This document shows, piece after piece, positions 1 through 10,984 of a DNA stretch of 64,000 nt. How positions within the stretch are numbered: position 1 is the first letter of the stretch; each line of letters begins with the position of its first letter. This DNA comes from Dolomedes plantarius (taxonomy: Eukaryota > Arthropoda > Arachnida > Araneae > Dolomedidae): the NCBI GenBank assembly GCA_907164885.2, contig OU015495.1, forward strand, positions 2,342,808 to 2,406,807. The letters run 5' to 3'. The translations under genes and the position numbers were made by a program. The notes beneath the pieces are model-generated. The model saw only the letters and a program-made list of their open reading frames with translations. It was not told where the DNA came from and made no database searches.

Positions 1-147
1 CAAGCAATTGAAACTGTGGATGAGTTGAAGAAGCGTATCATTCAAGCAATTCGTATAATAACTCCTGATATGATACTCTTGGAGAGAACTGGGTTACCAT
101 TTAGACGTTTGTCGTGCTACAAAAGGTGCACACATCGAAATCTATGA
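1..147 (+). pseudogene. C-terminal fragment of an IS630/Tc1-mariner-type transposase
   Basis: The frame from position 1 reads 48 codons to a stop, starting QAIETVDELKKRI and containing ITPDM. A one-base shift near 112 gives RATKGAHIE, the kind of ending (…GAHIE) seen in many arthropod transposase-like proteins whose tail reads ITPEM…RRCR…GGHIE. It is the 3' end of a longer gene that begins outside the window, and the frameshift shows it is dead. The same protein family appears to be represented again at 24207-24410. Confidence 0.6.
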
Positions 148-152
148 TACTA

Positions 153-301
153 CTAGCTGAAAACCCGCGCTTCGCTACGGAGTACATTCAAATTAAATAC
201 AACGGTCAACGTATGCAATTTATGCCAAAAAATAAATATATATATTTATAATAAATGCGATGATCAATGTATACAATTGATGTAAAATATATATCTATCT
301 A

Positions 302-389
<88 letters not shown>

Positions 390-685
390 AAAAAAATCGT
401 AAGGGATATGCATATTTTTTGGATAATATCCAATCGTCTGCTGCATTAGAAAGAGAAAAAAAAAATTTTTTTTGTCTATTTAGTTGTTACGCACGTGACG
501 ATAAATTTATTGAAAGTACCAGAAAAAGAAATCACGTGATCAGCATTTAATAAATTAAATTCTAAAAATTAATCTTTAAAAATTCACCAAAAATCAGGAA
601 ATGGAGGTAAAAATTCAAAAAAAATTTCATTTTGAAGGAATTTTTATGATCTTTCTCGTGATATACATTTTATAACTCTTTCACA
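153..685 (-). mobile_element. Non-autonomous Helitron, copy A (truncated)
   Basis: On the - strand it ends GGGTTTTCAGCTAG at 153 and is followed by T, matching the Helitron 3' rule CTRR|T. Its body matches copies at 42410-43363 and 53720-54387, including the shared AAATCACGTGATCAGC-like block near 530. Homology stops near 685, so the 5' end (TC…) is missing. A (TA)n tract has expanded inside it. No coding capacity is present. Confidence 0.7.
305..384. repeat. (TA)n microsatellite
   Basis: About 40 uninterrupted TA units lie inside Helitron copy A. The other two copies have shorter TA tracts at the same place, so this tract expanded locally. Confidence 0.95.
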
Positions 686-797
686 TTAAAATTTGGTGAG
701 AAGTTCTTTCTATTTAAATATTTTTTTTAAAAATTCTAATGGGTAGTTCCGTAAAAATAAGTCATGACTTTTGAATACCTTTAGCCCGGACACCCTG

Positions 798-1119
798 TAT
801 TCTTAGTTTTTCTGACTGTAGAAAAATCGGTAATAAGGGATATTTCTACACATTATAATTAATATGAGTTGTAGTTAACTTTATGCTTAACTGATTTATT
901 GGTGGAGGGAAAAAAAGGAAGAAAAGAATAAGACTTTGTTTTCCTCGAGTGGTTTCAATTTCTATATTTTTCTCCATGTCCTCTTTGCTATATTTTACTA
1001 ATGAGTAAAATAGTTCCCTGGTAAAATATGTGTAATCTACATAAGAACGCTCTATTCACTTCTTTAAAACTATTATTTACGTAGTAATTTTATGTGCCTT
1101 ACTTTTCAGACTTCTTTTT
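798..1119. other. Unassigned AT-rich DNA
   Basis: I see no gene, RNA or recognisable repeat here. Confidence 0.5.
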
Positions 1120-1478
1120 AGCGTTGTTGTTGATGTTTATGCCACTTGACCGACATCAACTTCAGATCAAGTCCCGAAGGCTATGGGCGATGAAGGTGCG
1201 GCTCCTGTTTTGAATTAGCACCACATGGGTCAGAGTCCGACTTGGTTAAATGACCTGTCCCGCAATTTTGAACCGAGTCAAGTGACGAGACCGGAACACT
1301 TGACCCCAGAGGTAAATTTGAGAACTTGGAGGACATTGCAGCCATGCCCTATTTTACGTGCCCCGGCCACTATTAGTGAACACGGCGGAGGATTTTCAGC
1401 GACGAGCATCGAACCAGGGACGTTCAGATCACTGGCCCGCTGCTCTTGCCAACTGGGCCACCGCGCCCCTCTCTTTAG
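1120..1478 (-). mobile_element. tRNA-derived SINE, copy 1
   Basis: On the - strand the head near 1478-1405 contains TGGCCCAGTTGG, a good polymerase III A box, and GGTTCGATGC, a B box, at normal spacing. The body follows, with a core AAGTCGGACTCTGACC, and the tail ends GGCATAAACATCAACAACAAC near 1125. Core and tail are shared with copies at 1740-2095 and 13137-13417, but the tRNA-like head differs from copy 2. Confidence 0.7.
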
Positions 1479-1739
1479 CGTTCCATCAGTATGTTTCGTC
1501 ATACAAAATTCGTCAGAATCAGCCTACAGCTTAGTAAATATGTAGGGATCCAGAATAAATAGGTTAATTTGGCTTTCTCCGGGCACATAATAAAATTGGA
1601 ACTCACGGGTCAGTAACCTATACAACAGTGATTCTGCAATTGTGATCGACGATTCATCGAACAGGGTGAACTAGAAGGAGGGGGGGGGAGGGGTCGGAGT
1701 GACGATTTGCAATCATGGGGCATAAATGTACTACAAATT
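1479..1739. other. Spacer between two SINEs, with a G-rich tract
   Basis: No gene is seen. A G-rich run (eight Gs, A, four Gs) lies at about 1681-1694. Confidence 0.5.
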
Positions 1740-2095
1740 TAGCTGTTGTTCTGACTTATGCCCCTCCCTCTCCCTTCGGCCAGAACATACCAGACTAGGT
1801 CTCGACTGCGGGCAGAAGAATACGACTCCGGTTTACAATGACACAAGAATCGGAGTCCGACTTTAGCCAAATGCCACCTCAATTTAGACCGAGCATCCCC
1901 GGGAGCGATATCTAGAGGACCCTTTCCTTCTCCCACCCACTGACCTCATGGAAGGACTCTCCGGTCTACGGATTTAACGCGACCATATCCGGCCTAGAGA
2001 CGATGGTATTTCATAGCGTTCCCCGAGACTCGAACTGAGCATCCCCATTCCCAAGCCCAACGTGCTACCACTAGGCTACCTCGGGTCCTAAATTT
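1740..2095 (-). mobile_element. tRNA-derived SINE, copy 2
   Basis: Reading the - strand from 2093, TAGCCTAGTGGTAGCACG (A box) is followed by AGTTCGAGTCTC (B box). The body contains AAAGTCGGACTCCGATT and the tail GGGCATAAGTCAGAACAAC. This is the best preserved SINE head in the window. It is not an intact tRNA gene: no full cloverleaf can be folded and the sequence runs on into the SINE body. Confidence 0.7.
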
Positions 2096-2205
2096 AGCTG
2101 GGATATGATAACCGCAAAAAACCCTTTCATACGAGTATTAAAGAAGTACAGGCATATATGCTTATTTTCGCTACTCGTGAATATGGCCATGTGTTCCCGG
2201 TTTAA

Positions 2206-2902
2206 GGGGGTCCGAGACACATTTAAAAAAAATTTTATTTATAGAGTTAAAATTTTGAATATTTTTGTAATGGTGAACCATATAATTTGTAAACAAAATC
2301 ACATAATAAAACTTCTCAAAAAGTTTTTAAAAAATTTTTAAATTTAAAATTTTTTTAAAAAGTGGGGTAATTTAAAATCGTTATAACTTGAAATATTATT
2401 TGTCGAATTTCAAAATTTTTTCATTTAATTAAAGAGAAATATATAAGTTTTAATTTTAATTCAGCATTTTTTAAAATATTAATTTTTAAAAAAATTAAAA
2501 ATATTTAGATTAAAAGTTACATAAAGAATTATGTAACTTATTTTTAAAAAAATCATATTTTCAAAAGTAAATATTTTTTTCAAATTTTCTGAATCAAATT
2601 TAAAGTAAAATAGTTTAAAAAGGCATGTTTCAAGTTTTAACCATTTATCTTAAACGGTTCTTGACTTATAATAATTTAAAGACGAGAAATGGGGAAAAAA
2701 ACCATCATGCAGAAAAATGCACTTACAGGTTTAAAGACCGATTGGCTACTATTAGAATGTTGCAAAAAAAATAATAATTTATCCTGTTCTAATTAAGATA
2801 GAAACGTGATTTAAACGTTATTTTAAGCGTAAAAGAACACAGAAATTTTTAACGCAATAAAAATTTTTCGAAAATTTGAACAATTTTGTGTCCTGGACCC
2901 CC
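2206..2902. mobile_element. Non-autonomous DNA transposon, about 0.7 kb
   Basis: The left end GGGGGTCCGAGACACA is repeated inverted at the right end, where the other strand reads GGGGGTCCAGGACACA. TAA precedes the left end directly and TAA follows the right end after one extra G, so a TAA target-site duplication (Harbinger-like) is likely. The interior is AT-rich, with poly(A)/poly(T) blocks and no coding sequence. Confidence 0.55.
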
Positions 2903-3403
2903 GTAAGTCAACAATATCCAATTCCAAATATCGATAAAGAAATCAGTGTCTCTTTCTCTTGTTGAAACTCTCTTTTATCTAGTGGTGTTGTAACCTAAAG
3001 CTTCATTTTAATTTTGCTAAGCATTTGACACATCTAGAATCCCCCACGTTCCGGTGCTCTCATACGAATAGTTTTCCGTTTCGCGCTTCTTGTAAAATTA
3101 TACCCACTTATGACTGTTATGCTCGTATGTGAAGGTTACCGCACAAAACGCTGTATTTTTTTTTCAGATCATCAGAAAAATGGTGTAACTACGTTACATA
3201 GGCCACGCCTTCCAACGTAGGCTTGCATAGTAATGACCAGAGTAAAGGTGAAAAGAGATAGGTTGGATTTGGATCCGGGGAGTGGCTTGAGAGAAGGAAG
3301 TTTAATGTGGTAGATAAAGCAATGCTCATGGGAGCAAAGTAAAAATAGTTAGGAAAAACTTAAAATAAAGCTTACTGCTTACCAAAGTAAGAGTAAGATT
3401 ACA
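2903..3403. other. Unassigned DNA
   Basis: No gene or repeat boundary is recognised. Confidence 0.5.
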
Positions 3404-3512
3404 AAAATTAATGAAATAAAAAAGAAGTTTAAAATAATTAAGAACAGAGAACGGCTCTAGGCCGTTATCTGTTCTTAATTATTTTAAACTTCTTTTTTAT
3501 TTCATTAATTTT
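3404..3512. repeat. Long near-perfect palindrome (about 52 bp arms)
   Basis: The arms 3404-3455 and 3461-3512 are reverse complements with one mismatch seen, around a 5-base centre TCTAG. The inner ends read AACGGC and GCCGTT. Part of the centre (TCTAGGCCGTTAT) recurs at about 3530. It may be a small foldback element or an inverted duplication. Confidence 0.85.
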
Positions 3513-3596
3513 CATTCTTCTTTTTTATTCTAGGCCGTTATATGTGCATCAGCTTGGGATTTTGGAGAGAGAATATGTACCTCTTAAGATCTAGAT

Positions 3597-4407
3597 CAGG
3601 GGTTCCCAACCTTTTTATAGTACCGTACCTGTACGTTGTAAACAATTTGATGGCGTACCAGCAGACCAAAAATTTTGAAATGGGGAATAAAATGCAATGG
3701 AGAACATTTGTAATAAAGACAAGTAACTTGGGATATATTTTTATCGCTAAACATAAAATATAATAATCTCTTTAAAAAATATATAATTAGTGAGAAGGTT
3801 GGGCCTGTTTATTATTAGCTAAAGAAGTAATATCGGGCTCAATGTTTGTCAGTTTAAGCCGAAGATCCGATTCAATGTCCAGCAAAGCTCTTTATAAAAA
3901 ATCAATTTAAATAAATCTCCTGAGTTTAATACACTTACCTAAACAGCTTCATAATATTTATTAATAATACAATTACTATTGATTAATAATATGCAATTAA
4001 TTTAAATATGTTTGAAACACAAAACACAATTTTTAGTAGAACTCAGACACAGTTATAATCCGCAAACACAATTATAGACACAGTTATAATTCGCAGGCGA
4101 GTGCCAAATTTTTATGGGGTGGTCATAGATAACACATTCAGGTGTAGACGGCATCTTTTGAGATTAGGTAAATCCCAATAAAGTATTACAACACAAAAAA
4201 ATGGATAAGAAATTCCAAGCTAAAATATTAAAACGTATGGATTATTATTTGTCATAGTCATGTCTTTTCTTTTTTCGTAATACAGATTTTTAATAGATTT
4301 TTGTTTTAAATTGTAAAATTATTCGCGTACCGGTAGCTGCTTGTCCGCGTACCGGTACTGGTACGCGTACCGGTACTGGTACGCGTACCCAAGGTTGGGA
4401 ACCACTG
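3597..4407. mobile_element. hAT-type non-autonomous transposon with 8 bp target duplication
   Basis: It begins CAGGGGTTCCCAACCTTT and ends AAGGTTGGGAACCACTG, inverted repeats of hAT type. It is flanked on both sides by the perfect 8 bp direct repeat ATCTAGAT (3589-3596 and 4408-4415). The interior has no long ORF. Near the right end, at about 4345-4390, an 18 bp unit rich in GTACCGGTAC is tandemly repeated. Confidence 0.9.
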
Positions 4408-4415
4408 ATCTAGAT

Positions 4416-5130
4416 GAATCAGCGGACTGAAAGAGATTCAGCACGATTACACTATCTTAATAAACGTTCAGCTATTTCGAGGAGCCCTCTGAGATTTCTG
4501 CGCATGGGCAGTAATTACGACGCTGCTTGAGGCGGCAGTCATTAAATCAAGTAAACAAAACGACACCGCGTTTTATCGTGCACCCAAGGCGTGCAGCCTC
4601 GCGATCTAAAACAAACACACGGCCGGAAATTAAAAGAAAATGTCCTATTTGAGACAAATCTCCGTAGGCGAGACTGGATGAGCAGAGAGCCGTTGCAGAC
4701 GTAAGATAAAAAGTGTTCTGCGTAATGAAAGTGGGCCAACAGACGGCTCTGCCACGGTCAGGGCGAAATGACCCGAGGATATGGCACAGGTTCGGACCTT
4801 CGTAGAATTCGGAAGACATTATCTATTTTGGCAGCACCCGGATGACCCCTTTGGAAACACGCAAGATTCAGATGATGAATTTCGCAAAATTGTTTATGTG
4901 TTGATAAGGACTGAGAAAATATAAACAATTGAGTTCAACAATTTTAAATCTGATTTGTAGTGAACCAGTATACGTCTCTGAATAAACTAAAACTACTCAA
5001 TCTTCCTCAACAGGAAAGTTCAAATCTACAAATGATTTTAAACGAATCAGCACTCCATAATCGGGGCAATAGAACTTTTCATACGCACAGGAAAATCAGT
5101 TTTGTCCTTTCATTGAAATCAATTTCTTTA
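4416..5130. other. Unassigned DNA with a CpG-rich patch
   Basis: About 4480-4830 has clearly more G+C and more CpG than its surroundings. A 90-codon open frame runs on the - strand there (4819-4547), but it matches no family I know. It could be a young repeat, a noncoding exon or a promoter. Confidence 0.35.
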
Positions 5131-5405
5131 AGATAAAAGACTGTAAATAGGGAATTTATAATGCTGATCATAGAAGAGATAGTATCCTACATGTAATTCT
5201 CTTCGCCATCTGTAGCAGAAACAGAAAACAGGTGGTTTCATTCGTACAATCTCTATTATTCCTATAAATTCCTTTTTAACGATAAGATAAACGACTCTGT
5301 AAAGAGGAAATTTACATTGCTGATCATAGAAAGATATGGAATCACAGATTTAATTCTCTTTGTTATCCGTAGCAGAAACAGAAAACAGAAGGTTTCATTC
5401 CTACA
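5131..5405. repeat. Two-copy diverged tandem duplication
   Basis: A unit of about 125 bp is repeated with a shift of about 145 bp. Shared landmarks are TGCTGATCATAGAA and GTAGCAGAAACAGAAAACAG. The copies differ by substitutions and small gaps. Confidence 0.7.
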
Positions 5406-5412
5406 ATATCTA

Positions 5413-5621
5413 CAGCTCAGATTCAAAATATTAGAATAATTGAGAAAAAGTAATAAGAAAGAAATTATTTTCCATTTATTTATTTTTGATACTAAGTAAA
5501 TGCAATTAAATTTCTTAATAAAAATACCGTTTGCATATTTGCATTAAAAGACATTAAATTACCAAAGGATATTTTAAATTTGTAAAAAATGCAATTATTC
5601 TAATATTTTGAATATGAGCTG
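5413..5621. mobile_element. MITE with about 30 bp inverted repeats and TA target
   Basis: The left end CAGCTCAGATTCAAAATATT is matched inverted at the right end by AATATTTTGAATATGAGCTG. TA flanks both sides. It is 209 bp and noncoding, consistent with a Tc1/mariner-type MITE. Confidence 0.75.
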
Positions 5622-5623
5622 TA

Positions 5624-6439
5624 TTATGAAAATTAATGTTTGCGATTTTCTGCTTTAAAATCTGAAATGAATTAAATTCCACGGAAACCTAATATCTGAG
5701 ATAAGAAGTGTAAGATTAGCAGCTTAAGGTCAATGAACTATAACTGCTATATGGAATTATTTCATATTCCCTTTCAAAACTAGTGCGTAATAATTACAAG
5801 ATAAAAAGAACTTTTTATAAACCATGTTTTTAAATTTTCTGTTGAATCATAAGAACTTGACAATTCTAAGTATTAATAAATACTTTTCAATATTTTTTTG
5901 ATGAATTATCCCATCAACTTGAAAGAAAAGGAAGTTAATTGGCTGCACTAGTCTAAAAAACAAAATTTACTGAAAATGAATTCAAATCTGCTTAAAGATG
6001 GTTAAATGTATTAAAATAATGCATTGTCATCGTGTTCTGAGCTATTCTAAAAGTTTCAAATGTCTAGCTAGTCGGGAAGTTAGTTAAAAATCGATTGTAA
6101 GATTTATACTGAACAAACACACACACACACACACAAGAAAGCGAGTTAATAAAAACATGGTAAAAATGAAAAATAAATGCAAGGCGAGAGCATTATAGGT
6201 CTCTCATTCAAGGACCATGAAGATCAATGTTTCTCAAGTTGTTTATGTACACCGTCTTAATGAGTCTGGAGCTTAAACCCCCTATCTCAATTATTTCTCT
6301 TAAACTTATGCATCACATATGGAAATTCCGAAAGGATCTGCTTGCCAGGCAAGGATATTATCTGCTAAAAACCTGAGAAAACGTGCTTGAAACTCTAGGA
6401 AAATCCCGATGAAGGATGTAAACGCATCTCCCTATAGAT
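5624..6439. other. Unassigned DNA with a short (CA)n
   Basis: No gene is seen. A (CA)n run of about nine units lies at about 6117-6135. Confidence 0.5.
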
Positions 6440-6818
6440 CAGGGGCGTCCAGTCCGTGGCTCTTGACAGGTAGTAATGCGGCCCAAGATTCCGTACTTCA
6501 TAAGATCTAGCTTCAAAATATCTCTCCTCTTTTTACAATAACGCCTCATTCATGTCATAGCTGTTTTGAATTACGTACATCTCCGAACAACTATTTTCAA
6601 AGATGAAACACTCGAAAAGTAAAATGCACATGAAAAATTAGTTTTGAGCATCTTTAAGACTCAATAAAAATTCAAACCACATCCATCGAACCAGACATTG
6701 ATGCATAAGTTGCACAAGGGCAAATATTTCACTCTTTTATGTTTATGTTGCCTTCTTTTTTTAATGTTTTGATCAAAAATTTTTAAAAGGGAAATTTTAT
6801 TACTTATATACATTTAAA

Positions 6819-6889
<71 letters not shown>

Positions 6890-6892
<3 letters not shown>

Positions 6893-7042
6893 TGGAATCT
6901 CGATCGATCGTTCCCCGAATAATCGTTTTCCTATATATGTCGTTCATCCCCCCCCCCCAGTCCGAACAATCATATTGCTTTGTTATGTTCCCGCATTTAT
7001 CGTTCAGCTCACTCGGTCCCCTGAAAAAGGATAGATCGAGAT
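6890..7042. mobile_element. pogo-type MITE, family P1 copy 1 (right end lost)
   Basis: It begins CAGTGGAATCTCGATCGATC straight after (TA)n. The interior matches the copy at 42221-42391. The right end stops at GATCGAGATT and runs into (TA)n, so the last bases of the inverted repeat are missing. Confidence 0.7.
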
Positions 7043-7058
7043 TTTATATATATATATA

Positions 7059-7217
7059 TACAGGGCTAGATTTGAGGCGGAACGCGCCGGAACGGCGTTC
7101 CGGTACCTCTCTTTAGGTACCTCTGTTTATCAATACTTTGGAGTACCCCCCCCCCCCCCACACACACACACACCCCGGAAGGTTACCGTTCCGGCACCTC
7201 TATTTCTAGAAATCTAG

Positions 7218-7222
<5 letters not shown>
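7059..7222. mobile_element. Small hAT-type element
   Basis: The ends are CAGGGCTAGATTT and AAATCTAGCACTA, inverted with two mismatches, and (TA)n lies on both sides, so an 8 bp TATATATA duplication cannot be distinguished from the tract. The interior has two copies of a GTTCCGGNACCTCT-like motif in opposite context and a C12-14/(CA)n run. Confidence 0.6.
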
Positions 7223-7261
<39 letters not shown>

Positions 7262-7264
7262 GGA

Positions 7265-7990
7265 TGTCGGCGAACTCTCTACTTAACCCCTGGTATTATA
7301 TGTGAAATATGGTACAGAGGTTAGCTTTTGGAAGGAAGCACTTTTGTGTGTTGTTTGCCGAAAGACTGTGCATAACGATTCATTTTTCCAGTTTGAAGTT
7401 TCTTTACAGCGGTGAATGAATATTTTCCAGAGGCGTATTCAGTGCTCCCGCCCCACATTTGAAGTCGGCAAAGTTTTGTTTACCAGAGGTGATTTGACGC
7501 GCTTACGATCAAGTCAATCGATCAAGAGGCGTGCCGCTGTCTACGAACAGCAAACAGACGATCAACGAGGACTAGAGTACACGTGGTTTTGGGACATAGG
7601 GCCGTGTTGTTCAGAGATATGCAGTCGAAGGAGAACCGGTTTGGACTGGACTCGGCTGTGCTGGCCAGAGAGAGAGCTGGACAGAGAGGGACAGGCAGGG
7701 GTTCGGCGTTGACGGAGGTCGACTTTGCGCGGGCCGTAGAGCCGCGGGCTTAATGATTGGGATTTTGGCCGGAGTGACTTACACGTGTGATTGTAGATTT
7801 GGCTGGAAGCCATGAATGCACTGGAGGTGCAAAACTCAACGATTTAATGTAAATATTTTGTAAATACGCTATTTGAATAAATGATTTTTTACTTTCATTA
7901 ACCCAACGTATTCTCAGTGATTTCTGGGGGAACAGAACGGCTAGGACTTAGCCATAGTTCGGCATGCTATCACATCACATTGTCTGAGCA
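7265..7990 (+). mobile_element. Probable solo LTR
   Basis: It starts TGTCGGCG, ends TCTGAGCA, and is flanked by GGGA on both sides (7261-7264 and 7991-7994), as expected for a 4 bp duplication. An AATAAA poly(A) signal lies at 7876-7881 in the same orientation. The 98-codon frame at 7416-7712 inside it is not recognisable as a protein. The boundaries were chosen because of the matching flanks. Confidence 0.4.
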
Positions 7991-8015
7991 GGGAAGTCGA
8001 GTTGCCCAGTTTATG

Positions 8016-8052
<37 letters not shown>

Positions 8053-8060
<8 letters not shown>

Positions 8061-8619
8061 TAGAAAAGGACATGTTGGATGACAGGAAGAGACCTCGAAT
8101 CATTATTCAGTAGTGGAGAGTGGATGGAAAAAGGCTTAGGCAGAGAGTCCAGTCGAGGAACACAGAATCCACATAGTTGGTTACATAGATCTTTATTAAG
8201 TAATATTCTACTGGCTCAGGTACATTTTTTATGTTCCAGCTTTAATAGCCATAGGACTTTATGCATAGGAAATATCGTCCTGGGCTGACGGAATAGCACA
8301 TAGCAATATAAAAACCGCAGCGAATTTTACGACACGTTTTACGGACTCAGAACACAGAAGACCCGCGAAAACCCTAGGTTCACGCCCTGAGTACGGGCGC
8401 GCTGGATTTTTAATTGGTTAAAAATTGACACCTGACTTTAACGCGTCATATGGGGTGGTTTTCGAATGTTCCACGACATTCGATCTTTTATAACTGTTGT
8501 CCGCATGTGGCTTTTAGGGAGGAATCTAATAGCTTAATTTGGTATATCTAGATCAAAGTCAAATTGAGGAATAATGTTCTGTTGTGGTAAGACAAAGTTA
8601 ATGAAGGGAAACGTTATTG

Positions 8620-8624
<5 letters not shown>
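8053..8624 (-). mobile_element. Solo LTR in a (TA)n tract
   Basis: The + strand reads TGAAATAT…TTGTTTCA, so the ends are TGAAA/TTTCA, and (TA)n lies directly on both sides. On the - strand a TATA-like TTTTTATATT near 8315 is followed by AATAAA (8197-8192), an LTR-like U3-R-U5 order. No coding sequence remains. The 4 bp TATA duplication expected for Ty3/gypsy-type targets is hidden in the TA tract. Confidence 0.55.
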
Positions 8625-8698
<74 letters not shown>

Positions 8699-8703
<5 letters not shown>

Positions 8704-9024
8704 CGACCTTTAATTCAGTTCAACTAAACTTTTAACGCAATAGATTGACGCTTCAACATTAACTTTAATTCAGGATGACTCAAACAGTCTCTCAATGACA
8801 ATAATAACTACTATTTATTACGTTGACACCACAATTGACATAACACATAATAGCTGACTTCTCAAGGTAATAACAATACTGTCAAGCACTGAACCAGCTC
8901 TGACTTCTTAAAGTCACCCAGACATCCGCAAAATGGGAACTTTCCTACCTTAGTAGGCCTAATTGTCTCCCCACACTCTAGCCGTACGCTAAGCCATGTC
9001 GGGATCCTCTTCTCGGAATGAATG

Positions 9025-9026
<2 letters not shown>
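8699..9026. other. Unidentified segment bounded by (TA)n
   Basis: The segment starts GGGTACGACC and ends GAATGATTA between two TA tracts. An AATAAA on the - strand (about 8816-8811) resembles the neighbouring LTRs, but the ends are not TG…CA. It may be another decayed LTR. Confidence 0.35.
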
Positions 9027-9066
<40 letters not shown>

Positions 9067-9069
<3 letters not shown>

Positions 9070-10473
9070 TCATGGACAAAAAAATTAGCGCACCAAGAAA
9101 TAATTGCGGGATCGTAACGAAACTTGCAATGTACATGTCGGGGAGATATGCAAATGATTAGAAATGCAGCGTGATTGCGCATTACGTATAGCCGGTAGAA
9201 GGCGTTGAACATCGTACTCTGTGGAGTATAAAACAGGTAACCAAAGCTTGTTTGAGTGTGCTGAATCATTTACAAAGGAAGAGATGAGATAGACATGCCA
9301 TTACGCCGTGTTCGAAGACAATATAAGCAGTTGTCGCAGTTTGAGAGGGGGGAGAATCGTCGGGATGATGGAAGCTGGGTGGTCAGCTAGGCAGGTAGCT
9401 CGTTAATTAGGCCGCTCTGATTGTGTTGTGAGGAGGTGTTGGGACCAGTGGACCCGAGAGATGTCATGTACACGAAGACCAGGCTCAGGACGCCCTTGAC
9501 AGACCAGTCGTCGAGAAGACCGCCACATCGTAAGAAATGCACGCGTACAGCCAACTGCTTCATCGACCGCCATCCAGGCACAGGTAGCACCTTCACTAGG
9601 GGCCTCTGTGTCTTCTCGAACCATACGAAGGCGCCTGGCTGAAGGACAGTTGGTATCGCGGCGCCCATTACGTGTGCTGCCCTTGACGCCCACCCATCGA
9701 CGCCTCCGTTTGGAGTTTTGCCGCGCACGAGGAAACTGGACTGCGGCGGAATGGAACCAGGTCGTCTTTAGCGACGAATCCAGATTCAATCTCGGCAGTG
9801 ATGACAATCGTGTTCGTGTGTGGAGAGCCCGTGGTGAACGCTTCAATCCTGCCTTTGCTGTACAGCGACACATCGCTCCTACAGCTGATGTGATGGTATG
9901 GGGTGCCATTGCCTACAATACACGGTCACCCCTACTATTGTTCCGTGGCACCATAACAGCCCAGTGGTATGTTCATGAAATCCTGCAACCACATGTGTTG
10001 TCACTCATGCAACGGTTCCCAGGAGCCATTTTTCAACAAGACAATGCTCGGCCTCATACGGCAAGGGTGTCACAAGACTGTCTTCGCACTGTTACTACCC
10101 TTCCTTGGCCTGCCCGATCCCCAGATTTATCTCCAATTGAGCATATCTAGGATCATTTGGGACGACGAGTTGGGCATCCCACGAGTTTGAACGAACTAGA
10201 GGCAAGGTTACAGCAAATATGGAACGAAATGTCTCAAGACATCATACAGAACTTGTATGACTCAATGCCCGATCGTATCGCATCGTGCATTCGCGGTAGA
10301 GGGGGTCCAACGGAGTATTAACTCCTCCGTTCTTTTGCCTTTTTCTCTGAAATAAATTATCCTTTTTCTTTGATTTTCTTATCATTTACTTATATCAAAG
10401 TAGTCATTACGTATGTAAAATTTCGTTTCATTTTGACGACTCCTTCTTGGTGCGCTAATTTTTTTGTCCATGA

Positions 10474-10476
<3 letters not shown>
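9067..10476 (+). mobile_element. Nearly complete Tc1-like transposon inserted in (TA)n
   Basis: The inverted repeats are perfect for about 33 bp: left CACTCATGGACAAAAAAATT…, mirrored at 10444-10476. TA lies on both sides, and the (TA)n tract continues beyond each end, so the element landed inside a microsatellite. It is 1410 bp, a normal size for the family, and carries one broken transposase gene (9295-10321). Confidence 0.95.
9295..10321 (+). pseudogene. Tc1-family transposase (DDE), inactivated
   Basis: Tc1 transposases cut and paste the element by binding its inverted repeats. Translation from the ATG at 9295 begins MPLRRVRRQYKQLSQFERG; the frame then shifts in a G run near 9350. In the continuing frame there are stops near 9402 and 9497 and a TAG at 10148 where IEHIWDHLG is expected. 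From 9608 to 10147 the frame is open and contains FSDESRF, QQDNARPH and WPARSPDLSPIEH, the three catalytic acidic residues. Between the second D and the E I count 32 residues instead of the usual 34, suggesting a 6 bp deletion. After 10150 the frame continues to a natural-looking end, RGGPTEY. The identical terminal repeats suggest fairly recent insertion despite these lesions. Confidence 0.92.
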
Positions 10477-10512
<36 letters not shown>

Positions 10513-10516
<4 letters not shown>

Positions 10517-10984
10517 ACGGCTCTTTCGCCGCGCACCCATCTAAAACACTCTAATTACTCTAAATGTTGTCATCAAACAGTAGGCCGGTGGAAGAACTAA
10601 TACTGAAATAACATTTACAGACTTCTTTATTAATTAACATTAATCAAAAACCTAATTAATCCAGCTAAATCGCCATTTTCCATCATCTCACAGCCCATGC
10701 GACAGACGCGCGTCTTGACTCTGTCAAAGATTTCCCTAAACTGCGTAATTTCTTACTTTTCCGTTTTATAAATCACATAAGGCGTAGGCCCTCTTCCAGA
10801 GCCCCTTTTCGAACATCCGATGGTTATGTAAGATAACGCGCGTGCGAGCGATTCGATTGACCCTGAACTTTTCGCTGCGAAACACAGCCTACTTTCCTGA
10901 ATTGGAGATCACACTAGGACTCTAATAGTAAATTACCGTTTAACGCTCATTAATATAATTAAATATAGCTTATGCTTTTATCAT

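Larger units (their letters stand above)
1..797 (+). mobile_element. 3' part of a mariner-type DNA transposon, interrupted by a Helitron
   Basis: The transposase tail at 1-147 is followed by a Helitron (153-685) and then by unrelated AT-rich sequence ending GGACACCCTG at 797, followed by TA. Read from the other strand this end is CAGGGTGTCCGGGCTA, a typical terminal repeat of this kind of element with a TA target. The left end lies outside the window, so the pairing of the terminus with the transposase is inferred from proximity. Confidence 0.5.

Noticed and set aside
7416..7712. 98-codon frame within the probable LTR
   Set aside because: No known domain; GC-rich LTR sequence often gives chance open frames.
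9387..9909. 168- and 113-codon frames on the - strand over the Tc1 gene
   Set aside because: They are shadow frames of the transposase on the opposite strand.
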